From positions 62,001-126,000 of the forward strand of contig JAACJM010000025.1 of the NCBI GenBank assembly GCA_013368315.1: a DNA stretch of 64,000 nt, written 5' to 3'. Position 1 is the stretch's first letter, and every line of letters starts with the position of its first letter. This DNA comes from Tetrapyrgos nigripes (taxonomy: Eukaryota > Basidiomycota > Agaricomycetes > Agaricales > Campanellaceae). The notes under the pieces were generated by a model, which saw only the letters and a program-made list of their open reading frames with translations, searched no databases and was not told the DNA's origin. This document shows, in pieces, positions 37,006 through 47,582 of the stretch. A program made the translations under genes and the position numbers.

Positions 37006-37239
37006 TTATGTTGGATTTGCAAGGAGTTCATCGTCAAGCTCGATGCCGTTGAGTTCCTGAGGCGGGTTCAGGGCAGCAGAGGAACCCGGCACGCTTGGTG
37101 TGTCAAGTCCGGCTAGACTCAAACGAAATGACTGGCGGCGTTCTATCGTGGAGGTAGGTTCTCCTGTCCTTGCTTTCTTCCTGACCGAAGAAGAGGCTTT
37201 ATATCCAGCGTCTGAATTGCGTCGTTTCGTCGGCGGCAT
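37006..37239 (-). pseudogene. 5' fragment of an unknown nuclear-type protein gene
   Basis: A 77-codon frame starting at 37239 with a basic segment (KRRNSDAGYK..VRKKAR), a Ser-rich part and an acidic end (ELNGIELDDELL). Composition looks like a real N-terminus with a nuclear localisation signal. It meets the helicase fragment head-on, and the frame stops at the junction. Family not recognised. Confidence 0.4.
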
Positions 37240-38372
37240 GATAAAAGGGATAAGGAGGTGAAGACTCCTATTTCATATTCCTTTCGTGCATTGTTCGTGC
37301 ATACCTCGGCAACGACTTCGGATTGCGCCAAGCAGAAACAAACTCGTTCTTCAGGAAGACTATATAAAGGTTTCTGTGTAGTCCTACGGTTCCGTACATG
37401 AAGTTGAAACCCCCCCCCCCCTTCGCCATCGTCGTTGAAATTTTGTCAAAGTCAAAACGAGCACGTGACTTTTCCGTGACCTGCCAGAACCCTGGGATTT
37501 TATACCAGTCGCTCCGCTGGAGCTTTGATCGACTGTCATCAAACTTTCCACAAGACGGCTGGTTACGAGTCTAAAGATTAGCAAATCTTCTCTATTCATT
37601 CGCGTGCGAAAAAGCCAGCCCTTAGACGCGGCGTCGTTAGTAACAGACACCATACATCTACTTTAGTAGATCGTCATGATGTCTGTCTAGGAGAGACTAG
37701 GGTAAGGGTTAAGAGTAGGGGAGGCGAGTCTTTCCGCAGTGCTTTGTATGGACGACGGAACGAAGTGAAGCAAAGCAAATGATTGTACTATCATTGTAGC
37801 ATGGACCTGGACCTAACGATCTACGACTCACGAACCACGACCTTTTTTTTTCTGATTAGTTTGATTCTTTGAATATGACATATGACATGTCACGACGCTA
37901 GGCTAGTTATCATTGTCTCCTCTCCTCCTCATCTCCTTGTCTTTTTCCCTTTATTCCCTCTACGTTTGCTTCTTGTCTATCCGTCTATCTGTCCAGCTAT
38001 ATCCCCTCGATTAAGAACTAAATCTTATTATAATCGTATATATAAGTATATAGCATACAGAGGTAATGTACTGGCCATGGTAAGCGTACCTCAAGACTCT
38101 GGATTCATCATTTTGGAGTGTGTATATATACCTATCTGCTTCAACTCCCAAGATCTCAAGACCTCGACTTGCATTCAAGCTGAAGTACGTTCGGGTACGT
38201 TTGGATGGGTGAAAGAACATTGATTTGATTAAAGGCTCAGGACACCTTCGCGCACCACTATCAGTTTTCCACTGACAATAGAATACCATATTGTTTGCAC
38301 CAATATAATGCTACATGTACATAATCGAGTTTTGATTCTTCAACCATTTTGTCCGCACACTTCAGCCTAGAT
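37240..38372. other. Intergenic; poly-C run and a copy of the chs 3' flank
   Basis: A run of about 13 C lies near 37409-37421. From about 37690 the sequence is the conserved flank found downstream of chs in the other units, although no chs exon is present here. About 75 bp at 38232-38306 is absent from the equivalent position in the other units. Confidence 0.65.
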
Positions 38373-41026
38373 TCAGGCTTCAACCCCGACCTCATACCCA
38401 CATTTCATCAACTCAGAGGCACCAGCCGAACGAGGGGTAATGGAACACTTGAATGGTTTGGGATGACTGTCAGAAAATCCATGAGATTCAGTATTTTACG
38501 GTAGCCTTGAAAGGTTAAGAATTAGGATAACTCACGCAATAAGACCATCGATAAAATCAGCTATTGGATCAATCACCTCAGATTTGGGCTCGGTATTGTC
38601 ACTGGAGATCCTGGTAATACTGCAAGTAGCCAAAAGACAAGCGAGCACGAGCCATGAGGTGTCAAGAGCGAGGTGTCTCCCAGGACAGATTCTAGAAATA
38701 ATGATAAGCACAGAATCACTAAGTATCATTCCTAAAGCTCAAAGAAATTTGAAGGGAGAAAGCTGAAGGCGTAAGTTAGGCCGCGGTTACTCACCTCCTG
38801 CCAAAACCAAAAGCATACAATTCGGGATCAGGATTGAGTGGGTGTTTTGCAGACGGTGCACCTCTCTGAGGTTCAGTCTTCAGAAAACGGTCAGGATTAA
38901 ATGTAAGAGGATCAGGATAGAGATTTTCGTCATGGAGGATTGCCCTGAATATTTAAAATTGTAGAAATGGATCAAAAGAAAAGAGATGGCATAAGAGACA
39001 CATAACTAATTGATTGATGATGGAGGCTGAGCAACTCACCAAGCATTGCCCACAACAGTGGTTCCTATTTATGTGAAAGATCTTTAGTTTGAGCCTGATC
39101 ACATTTAGACGCGAGTTTGCACTTACCTTTCGGTATGAAATACCCTTCATAGACATCATCGGCGACGCTATAATGCGGGACTCCTGCGTAATCAAAAACT
39201 CAGGACATCTAGCAGAAAACACTCATATTATTACAGTGAAAGACGATTATTTACCGAAGGGAACACTAGGATACATTCTCATAAGCTCCTTGAAGATTGC
39301 CTCAACATATGGCAAGCTTCCTCGGTCAGAGAAATCTGGAAGCTGAGTTGCATTGGCTGTAGAACCAAGTACTCGATCCAATTCCTCTTGAGCTTTGGCT
39401 TGGATTTCAGGATGGTGGGAGAGGACAAGGACCGAGATTAAGATTAAGGAGACAGACTGCAGGAAAATACATATCGATCAGATAATTATGAAACTCATGA
39501 CTGAATAAAGAACTTTCTGTATCTGATCCACCTGTGCAAGTTGAAGTGATATGAATCACAATGTTGAAGCTGATTTTGGGAAAAATGTTGCAAGGCATAG
39601 CACTCACCTATATATGCTATCCCAGCACAATTTCTAATTACCTCTTCCATCTTCGTGTCAGAGTCTGTCTTTGACATGCCCAGGTCAGAGGTATCTCCAG
39701 GCGCGTCAGCAGCGTTGAACGTCAAATCGAATTTCTGTAGGGATTTTGTTCCAAAGCAAGATATTGCAGTTCCTGATGACTATGCGCATACGGCTCATGA
39801 TCAGTTCATAATGTTATATTTACATATGCACGGGGTTGAATCCACGTACGATAGAAGCTTTCAGCTGGTTCCAAGGCTTGTTCGCCAGTTCTGATGTAAA
39901 ATGAGACCAGTGCGTTGCTTTTCGCTTGAAATGTGCACCCGGAAACCAGGCTGTAAGTAAGTTGAGGAAGGTCAGTGAACGCAATTTCAACGCAACTTAA
40001 AACTTACCTGGAACATATCTCAACCAGGGAAAATAATCCATCAGGAAGTTGCCATGGCTGAAAGTTACAAGACTTTCTGCGGCATTATTGACGAGTTCGA
40101 CAAAGGCGTCCATATCTTCTTGTTCGGTGATGCCATAGGTTGTGTATAGGATTATTGAAGCGGCGTGTCTTTACGAAGCAATATTCATCAAAATAAATCA
40201 ATCGCTGCATGCGAGGTATATGTACTGAACACTTACTGGCGAACAATAGCCTGAAGGTCATCATACTGTGTCCCCATTGTAGTAGACTGTATACATGTCA
40301 GACTTCTGAGGAGGCGGGAAGTTGCTTGACGAATATATGGATGATAAGCTGCAATGGCATCTGAACGGAAGTACTGGTGGAAAGTCCTGCGGTGAAGTCT
40401 GCAACAGCGTCCAAATCATCAGGACAATATCTCTGGATAGATTGGTAGTCACCTACCTCCACCATGATGTGTATGGCATTACTAACGGTTCAATGATCAG
40501 CTAAGTCTATGGATAGCATAGCATTAGGGCATGATGTACCTGAGAAAGCCCACTCCCATCTTCAATAGAAAAAAGCAAAGGCATTGGCTTTACAGACATT
40601 TCTTGAGCTGATAACAAACTCACCCCGATTCATGTGCCATGTGCATTGCTGAAAATCAAAATTTCAGCAATCAACGTTCATCAAGCTGGAATAATCAAGA
40701 GACTTACGAGGCCTGCTTGAATAAATTCCAGACCTCCTCTCTAACAACTCCTCTGCAGCCTTGGCAGAGTTCACAACGACAGTATGATTCCCCAGAATAT
40801 TCATGTGCAAAACATCGGAGTGATACATGGTGCCCATGTCCCGGTATATTGCCCACTGAGTGTCAAGTTCAGTGCGAGGTGTCAGGACATCAAAGAATGA
40901 ACCGATAATAGGCAGCCCTCTCGGTCCAGGAGGATAAGAGAGTTTCTGTCGACGCAGGAGATATCTGCAAATATTATAGATGATGAGAAGAGCAGGGATT
41001 GCAAGGAGATACGGTGTGTTAAGCAT
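38373..41026 (-). pseudogene. Cytochrome P450, copy D (probable splice-donor loss)
   Basis: Hallmarks are present: ATG at 41026, hinge YPPGPRGLPIIGS, GGSDT near 39525, ExxR (ELMR) near 39280, FGFGRR near 38803 and ICPGRHLA near 38690, stop at 38373. Micro-exon 3 reads WEWAFS. The donor after GGSDT is GAAAGT where other copies have GTAAGT or GTGAGT; the change is at 39516. Unless a cryptic donor is used the transcript will be mis-spliced. Otherwise the coding exons look open. Confidence 0.75.
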
Positions 41027-42560
41027 GTCTTGAAGAGTTGGGTTTACGCGGAGTGGCCCTGAGCCTTTTAACATCGGAGGAGAATGAAACCATCGTATAG
41101 AGAACAAGGTTCAGACCTTTTCTGAATGTACCTCATTCGACTGTGGCTGAATCTTAAGCTTCTTTTTGTTCGCAGGTGACAAGTTCGGGTGGCGTACTTC
41201 CGCTCCAATATTCCACTTATCTACTTCTAGCTTTAAGGTTTAAGGGATCAGACTAAAATATATACGCAGTCAGTAAGACCCCGATTAGATTCCTGCGACA
41301 TGAATATATAGGACAACTAGAACCAGCTGTTGTCAGAATTCACCACCTCATGAATATAGAATGGCTCCCAGATCCTTTCACGCTTTCACGCAATTGGGTT
41401 CCCTATCTCCTAGAACAGCGGAACAGAAGGAAGACCGTATGTGAACGAGAAGATTGCTGGATATCTTGAATTAGATTTGGACAAATGCAGTGACACGACG
41501 TGTTCGTTCAGATTGCCCGTCGATACTACAGTCAGTATACGATCCGTCGAAACATGAGATACGGCTGAGTACATGTATGTAGTTCAGAAGCTTGACTATA
41601 CTTGCCTCGAAGCAAAGACCAGGCTCATCCCATTACACATCGGTACCATAACCCCATGACTCCATTGACCACGGCTCCGCAGGTCAGCAATCACCGGCTG
41701 CTGGCAGATCTATAACTGCCAGGAATCAGGACAAAGGTCAATAAGCGAGCAGGTCGGAGACAGACGTTTAGAATAGACTTGGAGTTTATTTGTTTCAATG
41801 GTGATTCCACCAACTCTCCACGTATCATTGATTAGAACGTTCCTCATGACCATCCCAACATAGGCGAACAGGAGACAATTCACGAGGAGTTCTCCTAGAG
41901 ATGTTGCCGGTGTTACTCAATCCCTGACTCCGGACCGAAGGGACAGCCTTGCAACGTTCAATTTTTGAGATGTACTATTTGCTTGCTGAACCTTAAGCCG
42001 TCTTCTCGTACATGGATGACAAGTTCAGATGGCGTACTTCAGCTCCAATATTCCACTCCTCAACTATAGCCAGTCAGCTTTGAGTCTTGAGAGAATGGAT
42101 TTATAAGACGACTAGTACTGCTTCCGACTTTTGTCGGAATTTACCACCTCGTTATGGTCTGCCACTCTCACGTCATTGGGCTCCCTATCTCATAGAGTCG
42201 CGGAATGGATAGAGGACAACTCGACTGCAAAGCTCACTGGAGTGCCATAGGTTCAGGTTCCCAGGATGTCTTCGTAGTCGATCTAAAACATGAGATATGA
42301 TTGAGTACATGTACATACGTCTTAAGGAAGAAAAATCTTGACTATACTGGCGTCGAAACAAAGACCAAGCGCACAGCTGGTCAAGTTCGTCTCATTACAC
42401 TTCGGTACCATAATTCCATGACTCCATTGACAATGGCTGGGCAGGGCAGCAATCACCGGCCGCCGGCAGATCCAACCACAGATACGAGGCCCTTTTTCAG
42501 ACATATCAAGATTTCAACGGCAAGGTCTAGATAACAATACCTAGACTCGTTGCCAGTCGG
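41027..42560. repeat. Repeated P450 upstream region (copy D), two partial copies
   Basis: No gene. 41130-41720 and 41990-42540 are both variants of the upstream repeat (words GGCGTACTTC..CTCCAATATTCCAC and CATGACTCCATTGAC occur in each), showing a further local duplication. Confidence 0.6.
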
Positions 42561-42615
42561 TTGGTAATCTCACATGGCCTGGCGGACTTTGAATGGGGCC
42601 AAGATTCCCAACAGA

Positions 42616-43381
42616 CTGGTACTTTTGGGCGTCGTTTTGGGAGCTTGGCATGGGAATTTGAACTTGTAAATAGTTTATTTTCGCTGCGTGTCCAGAGAGC
42701 AGCGAGAGCGCTGCAGACGTTAACAGTCGTTTACTCGCAGGAAAGAGGTATCTGGAAGTAAGATATGCATTAGAAGAATGTACTGACATGCGAATGGAAT
42801 GATTATTAGAACTTTTTCTGAGCCATATGCAGATTTGGCAAAGTTTTGACAAAGTTGGCAATAAAAGGGTATCAGCGAGAAAAGGAGTTCAGTAGTCATT
42901 CAAATAAGAACCTAATAGTGATAGACCATGTCACCATAACCATGAGATGGGATAGATAGGTAGAGAAAGGTCACTGCCTCACACCAAAACCAGCTTTTGG
43001 CAAAGGAATAGGGCCCAATCAAAGGTAACAAATCAATCAGCAAGTCAAGGATAGCCTCCATTAAGGGACAAGCAGGCCATAAGTCAAGCTTTCGAGTAGT
43101 TCCCAGAATCGTGATGTGTTTTACACTTCAACGGCACAGCGCGTAGGTATCAGCCATTTTGGGTTTTGAAGTCTTCGTTTTTCCAAAATAGGCGGCCACG
43201 AGAAGTTCCAGATATCGTAGCCGACCAGTACAGCAGGAAATATGTCGACGTTTAAGTGTTGCACGGCAGTTGAGGAGGAAGAAAAGGATTTTGCGACATT
43301 GATGTACACGAGAATTTGAGAAAAGTTTTATAAGTCCTCATTCCCACGCCAAGCTCCCAAAACGACGCCCAAAAGTACCAG
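42616..43381. repeat. Inverted repeat pair of 42 bp, 766 bp apart end to end
   Basis: 42616-42657 and 43340-43381 are inverted copies (CTGGTACTTTTGGGCGTCG...) with one mismatch seen. Could be a non-autonomous transposon, but no target duplication was found. The interior has no recognised gene. Confidence 0.65.
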
Positions 43382-45009
43382 CCGGAGTTCAAAAAGAACG
43401 GATGGAACCGAGCCTAAGCAATACCAAGACTTTCATTCCTGTATTATTTTTCAGCGAACTTAAAATGGAACAGGGCCCATCGGATACCAGTCAGTATACA
43501 GCCACCTTTTCATATGCCTAGACTCTATTGCGTTTGCGGAACGCCTTGAAACAACCTTTGAAAAAAGCAAGAACGTCGTCGGTGTACTCGATGCGAGGAA
43601 TGGGGATGTTCCCAACCTGAAGGGAGAAAGAAGTTTTAGTGAAACGGATGGAGAGAAAATGAAGAAGAAACCCACTACTAGTATATAGAGACAATCAATC
43701 CTGAACGGGCTTCGCCTCATGACAGACTCTAATCGAGCCCTCTTTCAGAATAACGACTTGATAAATGGAGAAGAGGCATTCTGTTCTCGGTACTACAAAC
43801 ACCAGGCAGTGTATCATGTGGGGGCCTCGCAGCAGTGGTCATTTATTCCAAGTCTAGAAGCAGAGAAGATGCATGACAGAGCCTATTGGAATGGCTAAGG
43901 AAGAATGGATGAGATCGCGCTTTCCAAATCCAGCTCTACCCTTGCTTCTCTCCTCGTCGTCATTTGAAATGACTCAGCTCTCCAACTGCTTCCCCCGCTC
44001 ACGCCTCGAGCTTGACCTTTCTTCATGCCAATCCGTTATCCTTCTCTCCCTTCTCTTCCCCTCCCGACTTTCAGTGTACCGATCTTCGGGGTCGGCTAAA
44101 ATAATGACGTTGGAATTAGTTGGGTTTATGGACCAAGAAGAGGTGCTGGACTCGGCGAGAGGATGTGGCAAATGATGGAGAAGAGCGATGAAAGAGGGCG
44201 AAAACACACAGCGCCAGACGTTTCGAGGGTTCTCGACACGGAAGCTTGGAATATACATCAAAAATCCCTGATTGTATGAGCTGGTGATGTGGATACATGT
44301 TGACACGGGCTTCTGGCAAATGACGCGCCATACAAAAAAAAAATAGATTCCTTTGTAGACTCAGTAAGGCAGGAAACGTTGCGTTGGTGATATTACATTC
44401 TGTAAATCAATGATCAGTTCAGGTATCAGAGGAGACCAAGGGTATACAAAAAAGAAAAACAAAGAGCTCAACCAAAGAGTCTTTGGAACGGATAAACTTG
44501 AGTAGGGAAACGTACCCGACAAAGACGGCATACATCACGATATCTTAACATCAGCTCCGTATAAGCTAAGAGGTCACTCAACCAAGCAATCCTCGTGCCT
44601 ATTCCTTCGATGCTTCTCCATTTCCAAACCAGAGGTAACACATGACACGAAAGCACGAGAATCAAACGAGAATCGAGATATGGTGGATGTCCCCAGTACG
44701 AGGATTTGTGCAGAGAAAGGTCAAGCAGGGTTACGCTTACAGCATTTGCTCGGTAGACATGCCACATCTGTGAGGCTGTCAGATAGGTGAAGGGTGTGAA
44801 GGTTGGATAGGTATGGGTAACAAGTGATTATATGAGGAAGGTTGACAGTTGCAACAAATGGCAATGGACAGAGTAACGCGAATAGAGATATCGATTTGGG
44901 TGATTATATCGACCGAGAAGAATGAAGGCAAGGGAAAGAGAGAAAAGGTATTTAGCACATTATTGTACACGCAAGCGGAAATGAAGTGAAGTAGTGTAGG
45001 AAAGGGGGA
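43382..45009. other. Region of uncertain content, possible gene remnants on the minus strand
   Basis: One exon-like stretch at 43561-43617 (-) reads NIPIPRIEYTDDVL after an acceptor site, which recalls fungal BPI/HAM1-type lipid-binding proteins; this is weak. Other open frames at 43974-44306 and 44468-44767 match nothing. No complete gene could be built. Confidence 0.25.
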
Positions 45010-45474
45010 CACTCACGCTTTGTAGTACATCTTTGTAATCTCTACGAAACGGTTGAGCCGACGGTGTTATTGACAGTCGCGCGGACTTGGTCGGGGTGAC
45101 TGAATACACATCACGATGTCGAGTAGGAGTAGGGTAGCCAAAGACGTGTCAGTAAACCACTTAATACGAAAAGACTAACTTTGAGAGCCTCTTGAAAGTT
45201 CAAATGTGATTTAGTTCCTTCTCAGAGCTACCACGTATATAGCGTCAGTGCCAGGGATGAACCGAAGTGAGCAGTCGACGCACCATCTTAATACCAACAA
45301 TTTGGAACGGGTCGTATATGATGTTCTCTAGCTCGACGTTGGGGACTTTGTAGGTGAGATATGCAACGAGGGATCAGCCAAGAAGGACGAATATCGTTCC
45401 AAAAAAGCGTTAGCCAAAGGGAGGAAATGTAATAGCTAAGTCGCAGTTTCTTGATACCTTGGGATTGAAGACGG
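45010..45474 (-). pseudogene. Sec63-like translocation factor, pseudogene fragment
   Basis: Exon 45284-45474 reads VFNPKVSR, a hydrophobic stretch, then LTYKVPNVELENIIYDPFQI with VGIK, the junction of the third membrane segment and J-domain of Sec63, the ER protein-import co-chaperone. Two in-frame stops, TAA (45410-45412) and TGA (45374-45376), interrupt the membrane segment; the TGA replaces the Trp of the conserved GW pair. A second exon near 45019-45060 reads FVEITKMYYKA, matching the J-domain end. N-terminal and C-terminal parts are missing. Family identity rests on motif memory. Confidence 0.65.
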
Positions 45475-45689
45475 CTGAGAGAATGAAACACGCGTGACGT
45501 CAACTGTTTACCGTACACTGCCACTAGAGTTCGTGGTAAAATTTGCGAGGTCGACTTCGGCCAAGGCCAGCCTGCTAGCTTGAGTCTGCCTAGGGGAGAC
45601 TAGAAACCTTGTACCACTGTCCGCTGTCTACTCTACTCTCCGCTCTTCACTCTCTACTCTTGGACCGGACACTGGAAGAAGAGACAAGA

Positions 45690-46434
45690 AAGGGCTAAGA
45701 CTAAGGCTAACGCGCTAACGTCCTCTCCCCTCCTTCCGTAGCCGAGGATAGGATTCTTTGTTGGGAATTAGTGAGTCAGAGAGGTGGAAGTTGGAGTTTA
45801 CACTATGAGAAGAGTGCGCATGCGACTATGGATCTGCTTGATCGGGTGTGTGGCCTTCTTTGAAAAGTCTTTCTGAAAAAGATGTGTTTGAGGCTTGAGA
45901 AAGACTTTCAAGTTTGACGCTGACCATCCTTCCCATACCCACCCCCGCGTTCGGTCTGGACCCTTTGCTCGTTCGCCAACCCCTCCCCTCTTTCCAGGCA
46001 AACTACTACATCGCCTTCGTCATCCTCGACCTCAACTTCCACATCACAGGTATCCACACCATACTCAACTACCTATACTTCGGTTTACTCGCCATGTGTT
46101 CCCTCCTTTCGTTAGTAACCGACCCCAGAGGAGAGGATTATTATAGGACATTTAGGATAAATTTGCTTTTGGCGTGGACGTTGAGTAATGGTTTAGTTGC
46201 GGCTGCGGTGGTGAGTGCGAATAGTAAGGCCCAGGATTCGAGTGATGCGAATGCGGTGAAGGGGTGTATGAAGTTTTTGTCGTATAGTGTTGGGGGTTGG
46301 CTTGTGAGTGTCGTGTCTTCTTTTTTTTAACGTCAAGGATTGGGACTGACTGAGCATCTGTTCTTTCTTTTCTAGTCGTGAGGTTTATAGGCTCGACGAT
46401 GTCTATGATTATTAGATTGTTTGCTGGAGAGTAG
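45690..46434 (+). pseudogene. Chitin synthase remnant 2, internally deleted
   Basis: Begins in the intron before chs exon 8, keeps EDRILCWEL, skips exon 9, retains exon 10 to GNRP-like sequence, then jumps straight into late exon 12 (DYYRTFR), losing about 650 bp of parent sequence. Ends with the last exon, stop at 46432-46434. Confidence 0.85.
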
Positions 46435-47582
46435 AGGAAGACATGACATGTCAGGGTTAACGTCGAGGGAGGGCTGGATAAAGGTTAAGAGTAGAGGAGG
46501 TGAGTTCTTGCACGGTGCCTTGTATGGTGACGCGAAAGGACGACGAAGATGGCCAGTGGACGGCCGACCAGGAACGCAGTGAAGCGAATCAGTTGATTGT
46601 TGTATGGACCTGGACCTAACGTCTACGACCCACGAACCACGATCTTTTTTCTGATTAGTTTGATTCTTTGAATATGACATACGACATGTCACGACGCTAG
46701 GCCAGTTATCATTGTCTCCTCTCCTTGTCTTTTTCTCTTTATTCCCTCTGCGTTTGCTCAACCTTCACGTCGTTCACTGTCACGTTGAATGTCTTGATTT
46801 TTTTTGCTTTTTTGTTTTATCTTTCCGTCTTTCCGTCTTTCTGTCTTTCTGTTCGGCTATATCCCCTCGATCAAGAACTAAATCTTATTATAATCGTATA
46901 TAAGTATCATACCATAGGTAACGTACCGGTAAACGTACCGCAGACTCTGGATTTATGATTTTGGAGTTTATACATATACCTATCTCCTACAACTCTCAAG
47001 ACCTCCACTTGCGCTCAAGCTCAAGTACGTTCAAGTACGTTTGGATGAGAGAATGAACATCGATCTGATTAAATACGTATACAATGCTACATGCACGTAT
47101 GTGTACTTGAGAGATGGGGATCAATGAGGAAGAAGAGTAAGTACATTGTAAGAGATTATAGATGCGGGTATCAGCGTGCCCCGTAGTAGAAGGTTGGCCT
47201 AGCTGACCCATTAGGCGGCAGCAGCGATGTAGGAAAATACACGAGATTAGAGACAGAGATAGAAAACAGAGAGAATAGTAGTGGCAAGCATTATGGAGAG
47301 CGGATGATAGCAGATTGGATGACATGAAAACAAAGTGGCAAAGCAAAGCACACCGAAGAGAGAAGAGATAAAAGCAGGAGGTTGGCAGGGGGGGGAGATT
47401 ACTCTGGGTCCTTGTACAGTTCTACAGTTCTCCAGGACAGGTCATGAATGCGTCGTAAGTTGTACATGGAAAAAAAGGAAGTCCCGGTACAAAGTGTCAT
47501 GATGATCGTGATGGAGTTTTGATTCTTCAGCCATCTTTTCCTCTCGCTTCAGCCTCGCTAGCACATCAAGTTCAGCCTAGAC
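46435..47582. other. Conserved chs/P450 3' flank with a roughly 400 bp extra segment
   Basis: Matches the 3' block of other units, but about 47103-47510 is extra: flanking words GCTACATG and TTTTGATTCTTCAGCC are adjacent or nearly so in other copies. No terminal inverted repeats were recognised in the extra piece, and no gene. Confidence 0.6.
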
